From a virus, in the IMG/VR virus record IMGVR_UViG_3300030085_001423, positions 1 through 21,494 of that record: a stretch of 21,494 nt of DNA; one strand, 5' to 3'. Position 1 is the stretch's first letter. Each line of letters begins with the position of its first letter. A program made the translations under genes and the position numbers. The notes under the pieces were generated by a model. The model saw only the letters and a list, made by a program, of their open reading frames with translations, was not told the origin of the DNA and made no database searches. This document shows positions 1 to 8,320 of this stretch, in pieces.

Positions 1-1299
1 GCCATGTTGTATGACAAAGGCAAGATAGATGGTGCTTTAATTATTGCACCCAAAGGTGTTGTTAAAACTTGGTATGAACAAGAACTACCTACACATCTGC
101 CAAATCATATAGAAAACGTTACTGTATTATGGCAATCGAATATTACAAAAACACAACAAGAAAAATTAGAAACATTATTTGAAATAGAAACAGCATTACA
201 TATTTTAGTTATGAATGTTGAGGCTTTGTCTACAGACAAAGGTGTAAAGTTTGCAAGTAAATTTATTAACTCACATAAAACTATGATGGCTATTGACGAG
301 TCAACTACAATCAAAACACCTACAGCTAGACGTACTAAAAATATTATTGGTCTTGGTAAACATGCTAAATACAAAAGAATTATGACTGGTTCTCCTATTA
401 CAAAAAATCCATTAGATTTGTATACGCAGTGCGAGTTCCTTGATCCGTGGTTGTTGGACTTTACATCATACTACGCGTTTCGTAATAGATACGCAGAGAT
501 GAAGACCATGCATCTTAGAGGCAGATCTATACAAGTTGTTAGTGAGTTTAAGAATCTGGGTGAGTTATCAGAGACTGTAAAAAACTTTTCTTACAGAGTA
601 TTGAAAGAAGATTGCCTGGACTTACCACCAAAGAACTTTATCAAACGTCATATTACGTTGACACCTGCACAAAAGAAGATCTACGAGCAGATGAAGAAAG
701 CAGCTATGGCTGTATTGAATGGTAAGGTCACAACTACAATGACTGTGCTTACACAGTTGATGCGTCTACATCAAATTACATGTGGTCACTTTACTGCTGA
801 CGATGGTTCTGTTCAAGAAGTAGAAAGCAACAGACTAAATGAATTGATGTCTATACTTGAAGAGACAGAAGGCAAAGCAATTATCTGGGCCAACTATCAA
901 AGAGACGTTGCACAAATTATAGAACACATAGAAAAGAAGTATGGTAAAGGATCTATAGTTGACTACTATGGATTAACACCACAAGAAGATAGACAAGATA
1001 ATATTCGTAAATTTCAAAACGATTCTAATTGTAGATTTTTAATCGGTACACCACAAACAGGTGGTTATGGTATTACACTTACACAGGCTAATACTGTAAT
1101 TTATTACTCTAATGGTTACGACTTAGAAAAAAGATTGCAATCAGAGGACAGAGCACATAGAATAGGACAAAAGAAGACAGTAACTTATGTAGATTTAATT
1201 TGTGAGGACACTGTTGACGAAAAAATTGTGAAAGCTTTACGAGATAAAATAAATATTGCATCTGAAGTTATGGGTGAAGAATTGAAAGATTGGATATAA
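1..1299 (+). CDS. SNF2/DEAD-like superfamily 2 helicase, 5'-truncated by the window edge
   Basis: ATP-dependent DNA translocase or helicase, probably acting in phage replication, recombination or transcription. Numbering from the ATG at 4, the visible motifs are Ia (IIAPKGVVKTW, 13-23), II as D-E-S (98-100), III as TGSP (128-131), IV (KAIIWANY, 291-298), V (GTPQTGGYGITLTQA, 348-362) and VI (SEDRAHRIGQ, 380-389). The RAHRIGQ form of motif VI is typical of the SNF2 branch. The Walker A (motif I) that should precede Ia is absent, and the frame is open to base 1, so the true start lies left of the window and the ATG at 4 is internal. The stop codon shares one base with the start of the next gene. 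The family call is firm; the exact role (replication fork, transcription or anti-restriction) is not visible. Confidence 0.9.
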   Translation, partial: AMLYDKGKIDGALIIAPKGVVKTWYEQELPTHLPNHIENVTVLWQSNITKTQQEKLETLFEIETALHILVMNVEALSTDKGVKFASKFINSHKTMMAIDESTTIKTPTARRTKNIIGLGKHAKYKRIMTGSPITKNPLDLYTQCEFLDPWLLDFTSYYAFRNRYAEMKTMHLRGRSIQVVSEFKNLGELSETVKNFSYRVLKEDCLDLPPKNFIKRHITLTPAQKKIYEQMKKAAMAVLNGKVTTTMTVLTQLMRLHQITCGHFTADDGSVQEVESNRLNELMSILEETEGKAIIWANYQRDVAQIIEHIEKKYGKGSIVDYYGLTPQEDRQDNIRKFQNDSNCRFLIGTPQTGGYGITLTQANTVIYYSNGYDLEKRLQSEDRAHRIGQKKTVTYVDLICEDTVDEKIVKALRDKINIASEVMGEELKDWI

Positions 1300-1949
1300 T
1301 GAATTACCCTACGATTTGTGCTGATAATTTTTTAGAAAATCCTGAAGAAATAGTGGAGTATAGTAAAAAATTAAAATTTTCTAAAGCAGAGGACGGAAGA
1401 TGGCCAGGAGAAAGAGCACCATTAAATCAAGATCCTGTTAATACTTTTTTGTTACAAAAAATATCTACACTTATTCATCCATATAAAACACCAAAATTTC
1501 GTATGTATGCGGATAGTCACTTTCAAAAAATTAATAATCAATATGGTGATATTGGTTGGATTCACCGTGATCTTGGAATTGAACTTACCGCTATAATTTA
1601 TTTATCAAAAAATAAAAACTCTGGAACCTCTTTGTATAAACCAAAATCATTTAAAAATTTTTCAATACACGGTCAAGAAAAAGAAAACTTTTACAAGACT
1701 TTAAAAAAATCTAAACACTACGAAAAATGCTTAAAAGAAAATAATGATCAATTTGAAGAAACAGCATATTTTGAATCTATGTATAATAGAATAATTGTAT
1801 TCAATGGCAATCAATATCACGGAGTTAGAAATTTTGATAATGACGAAAGTGATAGATTAACTTTCATAACTTTTATAAAATTTTTAAGTGATGATGATTT
1901 AAGAAATGGTTTGCTTGAAAGCAGAAAAGTAATAACGCTATTAGACTAA
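1299..1949 (+). CDS. DUF6445-like putative 2-oxoglutarate/Fe(II) oxygenase
   Basis: 216-aa protein with a prolyl-hydroxylase-like double-stranded beta-helix pattern: H89-R-D91 (iron HxD), a GTSLY strand at 109-113, distal H174 in YHGVRNF, and R186 as the candidate 2-oxoglutarate anchor, followed by a hydrophobic strand. The length and the WIHRD...GTSLY...YHGVRNF order resemble DUF6445 proteins, which are common in marine phages and cyanobacteria; substrates are unknown. I chose the ATG at 1299, whose A is the last base of the helicase TAA (TAATG). An in-frame TTG at 1290 would add three residues but is less likely. The coupling suggests production together with the helicase. No signal peptide or membrane segment is seen. 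The 3' end overlaps the convergent endolysin gene by 9 bp. Hydroxylase activity is inferred from ligand residues only. Confidence 0.75.
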   Translation: MNYPTICADNFLENPEEIVEYSKKLKFSKAEDGRWPGERAPLNQDPVNTFLLQKISTLIHPYKTPKFRMYADSHFQKINNQYGDIGWIHRDLGIELTAIIYLSKNKNSGTSLYKPKSFKNFSIHGQEKENFYKTLKKSKHYEKCLKENNDQFEETAYFESMYNRIIVFNGNQYHGVRNFDNDESDRLTFITFIKFLSDDDLRNGLLESRKVITLLD

Positions 1950-2417
1950 ATCTTTTGCTTTTCCAATCACAGGTTTATATTTAGTCTTACCTTCTGATTT
2001 GTAGGCATGTAAAAATTGTTTTCTTGGTTGGTCAGATGTATAGCTGCAATGTATCCACCCACTGTTCGGCTCACCAGGAGTGTAGAACTCCAATATCAAT
2101 TGATCGTATTCTAAATTCTGATGAATCCAATCAGCTAATTCTGCATTGTCTGTGCCCATACATTCAAAATCGGCCGCCTCGGCTTTGGCATGTTGGCTGT
2201 TGACTGAGCTACCTATCTTTAGACACAGCTGCTCGCTACGGAACCCGCTCGTCACCTTGACCCTGCCAAAATGATCACGTACCGGCTGTAAAATATTTTC
2301 ACAAAGCAATCTTAATTTTTCTATCTGCCCTGAGTTTGGATTGTTATTGATATCTAAACGGATAGCAGTATCCGATTTAATTAATTCTTGAAGTGTGAAA
2401 TTACGACTTAAATTCAT
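1941..2417 (-). CDS. M15-family peptidase, probable endolysin
   Basis: 158-aa zinc peptidase of the Peptidase_M15_3 / D-Ala-D-Ala carboxypeptidase-like type, which cuts peptidoglycan cross-bridges. Visible elements: VTSGFRS (55-61), the zinc motif around S74-Q-H76 with D83 (H-x6-D), a candidate catalytic E110 in LILEF, and W121-I-H123 giving the third zinc ligand. The glycine usually three residues after the first histidine is alanine here (A79). The N-terminal FTLQELIKSDTA resembles the start of many phage M15 lysins. There is no signal peptide, so it should need a holin to reach the wall. The start is supported by AAGGAGA a few bases upstream (2422-2430 on the plus strand), and it overlaps the preceding oxygenase gene by four bases (ATGA). 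It is the last gene of the late operon, a usual endolysin position. Confidence 0.88.
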   Translation of the reverse strand: MNLSRNFTLQELIKSDTAIRLDINNNPNSGQIEKLRLLCENILQPVRDHFGRVKVTSGFRSEQLCLKIGSSVNSQHAKAEAADFECMGTDNAELADWIHQNLEYDQLILEFYTPGEPNSGWIHCSYTSDQPRKQFLHAYKSEGKTKYKPVIGKAKDLV

Positions 2418-2926
2418 GTTGTCTCCTTTTTATCAAATGATGCGTAAGCACTCAATATATATCTATATTTATTTTCTGGACAAGGTTGTCCTTTGTGTGC
2501 ATGTGTCCAAAATGCAGGAAATAATAAAGACCTTCCTTTCACTGATTTAACCATTCTACCATCAATAAATTCTGTGCCACAATTATGATCTGAAAGATAA
2601 GTTAAGACAGCAAGAACTCTTGGTTTATCATAAGCTTGTTCACTATGAAACTCATCAAAAAAATCTCCTGGATTAAATTTTTTAAATCTAAATCCTTTTA
2701 AAGACCAAAGATCTGAGGTGCAATTTATTTCTGGATTTTCTGTTTTATATTTTGGTAATATTCTTGCAACTAAATTTTGTAATATATTATCTTCGTAAGG
2801 CATGTCATAATAACTATAATTCCAAGGTGATTTTAATGAACCGTTTAATTTTGATGAATAGTTATTTATCAAATTATCACACTCCTCTTCTGATAACGAA
2901 TTATCAATAATACATATGTTATTCAT
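2414..2926 (-). CDS. 2OG-Fe(II) oxygenase (P4H-like) in the lysis cassette
   Basis: 170-aa prolyl-4-hydroxylase-like oxygenase. Visible: GFRFKKFNPGDFFDEFH leading to H94-S-E96, a hydrophobic strand with YLSDHN and CGTEF (116-120), GRSLLFPAFWTHAHKG with the distal iron ligand at H142 or H144, and K153-Y-R155 as the 2-oxoglutarate-binding basic residue. The first iron motif is HxE instead of the usual HxD, which some 2OG enzymes tolerate. The family is frequent in marine cyanophages and pelagiphages, with unknown substrates. It starts by a one-base overlap (TAATG) with the holin candidate and overlaps the endolysin by ATGA, so it lies between the two lysis genes. No clear Shine-Dalgarno is seen, so translation probably relies on coupling. 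No membrane segment is present. Confidence 0.85.
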   Translation of the reverse strand: MNNICIIDNSLSEEECDNLINNYSSKLNGSLKSPWNYSYYDMPYEDNILQNLVARILPKYKTENPEINCTSDLWSLKGFRFKKFNPGDFFDEFHSEQAYDKPRVLAVLTYLSDHNCGTEFIDGRMVKSVKGRSLLFPAFWTHAHKGQPCPENKYRYILSAYASFDKKETT

Positions 2927-3105
2927 TATTGAAACATATTCATGATCAAGGCAAGTATTATAGCTCCGCCTCCACCCATGATCATTCTCTCCATCCTTGT
3001 TACACGTTCTTTGATTTCTTTTATTTGTTCAAAGGTCTGCTTTTGCATTATTCTGCAAAGCTTTTCGTGATCCTCAATTTTTTGTAGTGCTGACTTCTTA
3101 GCCAT
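2926..3105 (-). CDS. Small one-TM protein, XhlA-like holin/hemolysin candidate
   Basis: 59-aa gene found by reading the gap between larger genes. The N-terminal two thirds are charged and heptad-like (MAKKSALQKIEDHEKLC, then EQIKEIKERVTRMERM), followed by a short glycine-led hydrophobic segment at 42-58 (IMGGGGAIILALIMNMF). A coiled coil followed by one C-terminal membrane helix, with the ERVTRMER pattern before it, resembles XhlA-type phage hemolysin/holin partners. Position supports this: it is directly upstream of the oxygenase and endolysin at the end of the late operon. The start has AGGAGAG about five bases upstream and shares one base with the stop of the 1404-aa gene. The membrane segment is short, so a spanin-like or other membrane role is possible. 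Confidence 0.7.
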   Translation of the reverse strand: MAKKSALQKIEDHEKLCRIMQKQTFEQIKEIKERVTRMERMIMGGGGAIILALIMNMFQ

Positions 3106-6100
3106 TATACTCTCCTACTCGCTATAATTTTTTCTTCAGGTGATAGTAAAGCTTCTTGCGTTGGTGTCAAGTTAGTATTTGGATTCACATTAGCTCTTGC
3201 TGTTTGCACCACAGGCATAGGTGTATTGCCTAATGGTGGTGTCTGTATATCAGCTAATTGTGTTGTTGTTTGTTGTTGTGGTGCTTCACTAAACAAATCT
3301 TTGATACTATCTAGACCTCTTTCAAATATACCTGGTTCTTGTTCCTCTGGTTTAATACTTTTTCTGTTATACAATCTTTCTATTTGTTTAAAGTTTCTTC
3401 TTGGATAAAAATAGTTTCTGTTGATTGCGCCCTCATTTAATTCTTTTGATAGTTTTTTAGCATCATCAACTCTTTTTTTCATACGACCATCATAACCAGA
3501 ATATGGAATATTAACACCTCTTAAAAGCTTTCTTGCATTTTTAGAAGATATACCTCTTTCCTTCATTATCTTTTTTAATTTTTGTGTGCTAACACCCATC
3601 GTATTTGCATCTTCTAATACTCTGTAAAACTGTCGATTAACTTTTAAGTTTTCTTCTTGTATTTGTTTGAACTCTTCAACTAAAACTTCAGGACCTCTTT
3701 GTCTAAAATTTTCTAAACTAAAAAATTTTTCTGTGGCTGTAACACTTCTTTTGTTCCTGTTGTACTCTGTAATTTTGTATTGCATAGTTCTTGGTACATC
3801 AATATTAATAATTCTTATACCAGATAATAATGCAAGTATTTCATCTTGTAGTGATACTGGTTGACCACCTCTTTTAACATCTTGTTTTAAACCTTGAACT
3901 AATTTTCTACCTGTTGTAAATGCACCAGGTTCTACCCCTTTTAATATGTGTACAAAACTTTTTGATATTTTTTCACCATCTGAGTCTGTATCAGAGTAGA
4001 CTTTTGCACCTGTTTTAGTTACACCTCCTCTGTTACCAAGACCTAACTCTGCAGGTAACACGTCAGTAAATCTTTCTAATGCAATTGATTGTGTTAAGAA
4101 CGGATCTAATAAAGTTCTAAGTGGTCCATCTTGATCTATTGCTTGTGATAAAAGTTTTTGACCAACTGTGTTTTTATCTAATGTTCCTTCTTGCCATTGT
4201 TTAAATATAGCTTCAATTGGTTTTGTTACTGTATCGTATGGACTAAAGTATGAAAAGTTAATTGCTTTACCAACACCACCTTTCCATTTATTAATAGGTA
4301 TGATTTGTGCTCTTTTCTCCCATGGTGCAGATAAACTTCTTTTGTATGCTTCTACTTCTTCCATTGTCACACCTGTCAAAGCTTGTGATATTTCTGATAC
4401 TGCTTTACCTGTACCACCTAAAGTTACATACGCTCCTAATAATCTTCTAAGACCCATTTGTCTTAATTTAGGGTTTGCTGATGTTGCTTCTTTCGCACCC
4501 AAAGATATAATATTATATGTTGTTCTAATCATCTCCGCAGGAAACGATACGAAGTTACCAAATGGTAACTTTCTAATATTTTGTACAAACTCTGGAACTT
4601 TACTATACGTTGGATATGTATTTCTAATATACCATGCAGCAGCCTCATCTACAGCTTCATCAAATGTTTTTAATTTACCAGTAAAAGTATTTTTTGGATC
4701 AAACTTTCTACCAACTATTTCATCATACCATTTTGCAATGTCTCCTGTTTTACTATAGATGCTACGTAGTTGTGACTTTACATATTCATGACCGTACCAC
4801 TTCCAAAGGTTATCACCTCCAGCATATACTCTTGCAGCTCCTTTACCAAACTTACTAATTGTTTCTCCAGTTTTTTTAAGAACAGTATCATCAAATGCAA
4901 ACTTACCATCTGATAAAGCTCTAATAATTCTATCTAAACTAGTTAATCCTTTTGTATTTTTAATCTCTTGTAATACTGCTTTAAGTTCTGATGCTACAAT
5001 ATTTTCGTCTAATACACCAAGACGTATTTTATTTTCTATGTTTTTAATAAATGCATCTTCATCTATAACTTTTCCTGCACCAAAAATGTCATCAACAGTC
5101 ATCTTTAATGCCTCTGATACAGATGATCGACCACCTATGTGACCGTTAGCTAATGGAAATAAACTTGCAGATGAAACGTTACGCACTTGTGTTACCGGTG
5201 ATAATACAGTTTTACCATACTGTGCAGCTACTTTTAATTGTAGTATGTTTCTATACACACCATTTTGTATCCAAGTATCTAAACCTTTTCTAGTTTGTCT
5301 AAAGACTTGCGTAAGCTCTGGTGTTGCAAAGTATTTAGACATATCACTTTTTAATAAACCTAAACTTTTTACATCACCTATTTTTTCTGCATCAAAATAT
5401 CTTTTAGCATCAGCTGCTGCTTTACTTCTAAACAACCAACCTTCATCTAAACCTATTTTAGCTAACTTATCAAAGGATTGTTTGTTAACTGCATGTGTGA
5501 TTGCATGTGATGTTGTAGTCAATACAGATGATTTTAAATTGTCTTCTTGTCCTAATAATTTTCTTATAGCATCTGGTAGTTCTTCTCCAGTTCTTATTAT
5601 TCTATCTGTTCTTAAAAAATCTTTACCGGCAATATTTTTTAAAACTTGTAATGGGTCTGCGCCATCTTGTTTGCCTGCTTTTAATATTTTATCTGTTAAC
5701 GATTCTGCAAACTCATCAATAGCTTGTTTATCTGTCATCTTTGCTGTTTTTAATTTTAATGCTTCTTCTCTTAAATCTTTGTTTTTTGTAACAACATTAT
5801 TTACTATCCAACTTCTGGCACCATCATATATTTTTTTGTCCGGTTGAAAGTTAGGGTTTGTAAAGATAGCAAAAGATTGTCTCATGTATGTTTTTAAATT
5901 ATCCAACATAAAATTTTTAAGATCACCTTGTGGTAATAAACCTGCAAACTTTTCTTTTATCAATGCCATTTCATCACCTAAACTTTTTGCGCTACCTTGT
6001 ATTTCAGTTGGTAGTGCTTTTAGTTTTATGTTGCCTTTTAAATATCCTAACACTTGATCTAAATAATAATCTTGACTAGCCTCTGATGCAGTTTTTGTGT

Positions 6101-7319
6101 TGTGCTTTGTTTCAAAATCTTTTGCTAAATTGTATGCTTTCTTTTCAATTGACTCTAAATATTTTTCTATTGTTCTTGATTGTGCTTTTATTTCTCTTCT
6201 AGCCTCTGATGATATTTGATAACCAAGACCTGTTTGTCCTCCTACAGAGGTAAACTTTTGTAAAAATCCTGACAGTCTTTTTAATCTTCTTTCTAAAGGA
6301 TCTTTACTATCTCTTGAAAATAATTTCCATTCTTCAAACTTAGGTAATTGTTTTGCACCTGTTCCTACTCTTATAGGAAACAAAGCTTTGTTTACTACGT
6401 AAGAACTTGCGTTTCTAAGTGCTTTACCAACTGGTTCTGGTATGGCTTTTGATCCAAGGTACGTGAGCGGTGATACCACAGCCTTGTCTACTGCTTTTAA
6501 TCCAATACCTGCTACCTTTGCACCAGGTTTGAAGATACCATATTTAAAACCAAGAGCTAATGGTTTTCCAACTAAAGAAAAACCCATACCAAGTAAAGCG
6601 CCATCTGCACCAAATCTAACTCTGTTTCGAAGTCTTGCTAATGCAAGATCACTTCCAGATAATCCTTCTGTATTTTCCTCTTTTACAAATAAAGTTTCTT
6701 TGTCAGGTGCAGATGCAACAAAATCTGTTGCAGCAATAGCACTAGACATATAGCCAACTCTTTTTGCAATTTGTGTTCCTTTTTGTAATTTAGTTCCTGT
6801 GTCTGCTAATTTTCTGTTTCTTTGAAATATTTTAAATCTGTTTAATATTTTAAAAGCTGCACCACCAGGCACACCATATTGTGTTAATACTTTCGCAACA
6901 GAACCTGTAAGTGTTTCAGGATCTTTTATTTTATTTTCTTCATAAACTTCTGTTAATTTTTCTGATAACTCTGTTTCTTTATCCGCTAAACTTGCTAAAC
7001 CATCTATTCCTGATGTAAGTAAATCACCTACAGCATATCCCAAATCTTGAACACCACCATACAAACCTTTTTCAAGATCTTCAAAAAAATCTATGTAGTC
7101 TTTTTCTTTTTCAGGTGCACCTTCTTGTAACTCTTTAATTCTCTCTAACTTTAATTTATCAAAAGGGTTAGTTTCTAAAAAACCAGATGCAAGATTCGCA
7201 AAACCTTTCCATGTAAACTTTACAGGTTTTTTCTTTTTGTTAAGAACTTCTTTCGCAAGTCCCGTTATACTTTCAGCTCTTTCTAAGCTTTTTTGTTTTT
7301 GCTTAAAGGGTTCAGCCAT
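3105..7319 (-). CDS. Giant internal virion / DNA-ejection-type protein (1404 aa)
   Basis: Largest gene of the window and last virion-type gene before lysis, the place held by T7 gp16-like ejection proteins. The N terminus is basic and charged (MAEPFKQKQKSLERAES), followed by several Gly/Ala-rich amphipathic or weakly hydrophobic stretches (about residues 85-115, 140-200 and 235-300), long charged helical regions, and a segment around 712-730 (RNVSSASLFPLANGHIGG) of a type I recognise from large proteins of uncultured marine phages. Around 920 lies GNFVSFPAEMIRTTYN, and the C terminus has a basic region, a Pro/Gln-rich linker and an end motif TPTQEALLSPEEKIIASRR. I see no lysozyme or protease motif. 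Its start has GGAGGG just upstream and follows the preceding stop by one base. The ejection role is inferred from size, place and composition, not from a recognised domain. Confidence 0.7.
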   Translation of the reverse strand: MAEPFKQKQKSLERAESITGLAKEVLNKKKKPVKFTWKGFANLASGFLETNPFDKLKLERIKELQEGAPEKEKDYIDFFEDLEKGLYGGVQDLGYAVGDLLTSGIDGLASLADKETELSEKLTEVYEENKIKDPETLTGSVAKVLTQYGVPGGAAFKILNRFKIFQRNRKLADTGTKLQKGTQIAKRVGYMSSAIAATDFVASAPDKETLFVKEENTEGLSGSDLALARLRNRVRFGADGALLGMGFSLVGKPLALGFKYGIFKPGAKVAGIGLKAVDKAVVSPLTYLGSKAIPEPVGKALRNASSYVVNKALFPIRVGTGAKQLPKFEEWKLFSRDSKDPLERRLKRLSGFLQKFTSVGGQTGLGYQISSEARREIKAQSRTIEKYLESIEKKAYNLAKDFETKHNTKTASEASQDYYLDQVLGYLKGNIKLKALPTEIQGSAKSLGDEMALIKEKFAGLLPQGDLKNFMLDNLKTYMRQSFAIFTNPNFQPDKKIYDGARSWIVNNVVTKNKDLREEALKLKTAKMTDKQAIDEFAESLTDKILKAGKQDGADPLQVLKNIAGKDFLRTDRIIRTGEELPDAIRKLLGQEDNLKSSVLTTTSHAITHAVNKQSFDKLAKIGLDEGWLFRSKAAADAKRYFDAEKIGDVKSLGLLKSDMSKYFATPELTQVFRQTRKGLDTWIQNGVYRNILQLKVAAQYGKTVLSPVTQVRNVSSASLFPLANGHIGGRSSVSEALKMTVDDIFGAGKVIDEDAFIKNIENKIRLGVLDENIVASELKAVLQEIKNTKGLTSLDRIIRALSDGKFAFDDTVLKKTGETISKFGKGAARVYAGGDNLWKWYGHEYVKSQLRSIYSKTGDIAKWYDEIVGRKFDPKNTFTGKLKTFDEAVDEAAAWYIRNTYPTYSKVPEFVQNIRKLPFGNFVSFPAEMIRTTYNIISLGAKEATSANPKLRQMGLRRLLGAYVTLGGTGKAVSEISQALTGVTMEEVEAYKRSLSAPWEKRAQIIPINKWKGGVGKAINFSYFSPYDTVTKPIEAIFKQWQEGTLDKNTVGQKLLSQAIDQDGPLRTLLDPFLTQSIALERFTDVLPAELGLGNRGGVTKTGAKVYSDTDSDGEKISKSFVHILKGVEPGAFTTGRKLVQGLKQDVKRGGQPVSLQDEILALLSGIRIINIDVPRTMQYKITEYNRNKRSVTATEKFFSLENFRQRGPEVLVEEFKQIQEENLKVNRQFYRVLEDANTMGVSTQKLKKIMKERGISSKNARKLLRGVNIPYSGYDGRMKKRVDDAKKLSKELNEGAINRNYFYPRRNFKQIERLYNRKSIKPEEQEPGIFERGLDSIKDLFSEAPQQQTTTQLADIQTPPLGNTPMPVVQTARANVNPNTNLTPTQEALLSPEEKIIASRRV

Positions 7320-7320
7320 T

Positions 7321-8319
7321 TTAACCCTCCTGTGCGATATTCAAACTTACGTTATACTTTTGGTTAAATTCGTCTACGTCTTGTTGGTCTCTTATGTTAG
7401 CAAAATCTAACAAAGCTTGTTTACTATTAGCAATCACTTGCACAACTTGATTGTCTATTGATGCAGGTAATCTTGATCTTAATTCATTGTAAGATAAATC
7501 TTGTACTTGATCGTCATCTGCTTTTGCAACATCAGGCATCATGGCACCTGGTTTACTACCAAGAGCTAGACCAACTCTACCACCTTTTGCTAATGCTTGA
7601 TCATCATATAATAAATCAGCTAATGCAGGATATTTATCTGCAACTTTTGCAGGATCAAATATATCGTTTTTAACACCAGCGATAATAATATCTTTAACAA
7701 ATGCATCTTCTGACATTTCACCTCGTAAGATAGATATATAACTTTTTTCTCTGTCTTCTCTTAATTTATCTATTTCGGATTGAATAGCACCTCTTTCAGG
7801 AGCAATGGCATTTTCTAATAACTGTTCTTGTTTTTTTATTTGTTGATCATAAAATGCGTTTGATAAGTTAGCTCTTGTAACTCTTTCAAATTCTGTAGAT
7901 CCTTTGCCTTTGTTCTTTTCTCTTTCCTCTGCCAAGCTATATTCAGATGCAAGTGCGGTTGTAAATAAATCCTCTCCTAAACCTCTTCTAGCTCTTTCAT
8001 CAGCTAATTCAGCTGCCTGAAATGTTTGAAAAGGTTCTTTAGCAGCTGTTGCAGCCGTTTGAAATATATTACCTTGTGGTGGTGTTGATAACAAATTTAA
8101 ACCAAATGACGTTAAAAAACCTGGTAATGCACTTGGTGCAAAACGACTTCTGTCGCCTTTTAATTTTTCTATTGCTTCTTGAGCCCTGATCGTTGTATCC
8201 AAAGCACTTTGAACCATATCTCCATTTGCATATTGTTGTCTTGGTTTATCTAAACCAGACGTGATGCCTTCTGCTGCACCACCCATTCTAAACATCGGTC
8301 TTTTAAGTGTTCTGCTCAT
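7321..8319 (-). CDS. Gly-Gly-motif internal virion protein candidate (332 aa)
   Basis: Its N terminus (RTLKRPMFRMGG, then GITSGLDKPRQQYANGD) is of a kind that recurs in marine phage genomes beside large internal proteins. A helical, charged middle (about 100-200) is followed by a KGGRVGLALGS motif near residues 243-253 and an acidic, then helical C terminus. It has no membrane helix strong enough to call and no enzyme motif. It lies between the 363-aa and 1404-aa genes with one base between each stop and start, so all three are probably made together, as the T7 internal core proteins gp14-gp16 are. No clear Shine-Dalgarno precedes its start (TAATATG context). The structural or ejection role is inferred from neighbours. 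Confidence 0.65.
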   Translation of the reverse strand: MSRTLKRPMFRMGGAAEGITSGLDKPRQQYANGDMVQSALDTTIRAQEAIEKLKGDRSRFAPSALPGFLTSFGLNLLSTPPQGNIFQTAATAAKEPFQTFQAAELADERARRGLGEDLFTTALASEYSLAEEREKNKGKGSTEFERVTRANLSNAFYDQQIKKQEQLLENAIAPERGAIQSEIDKLREDREKSYISILRGEMSEDAFVKDIIIAGVKNDIFDPAKVADKYPALADLLYDDQALAKGGRVGLALGSKPGAMMPDVAKADDDQVQDLSYNELRSRLPASIDNQVVQVIANSKQALLDFANIRDQQDVDEFNQKYNVSLNIAQEG

Positions 8320-8320
8320 A

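Noticed and set aside
1290-1298. TTG start at 1290 for the DUF6445-like gene
   Set aside because: The ATG at 1299 sits in the TAATG junction used repeatedly in this genome and makes the N terminus natural for the family.
3226-6753. Plus-strand open frames of 60-200 aa opposite the 1404-aa gene (for example 4168-4758 and 5245-5847)
   Set aside because: They are antisense to one long, well-behaved gene, have unusual Cys/Ser/Ile-rich composition typical of reversed coding sequence, and lack ribosome-binding sites or operon context.
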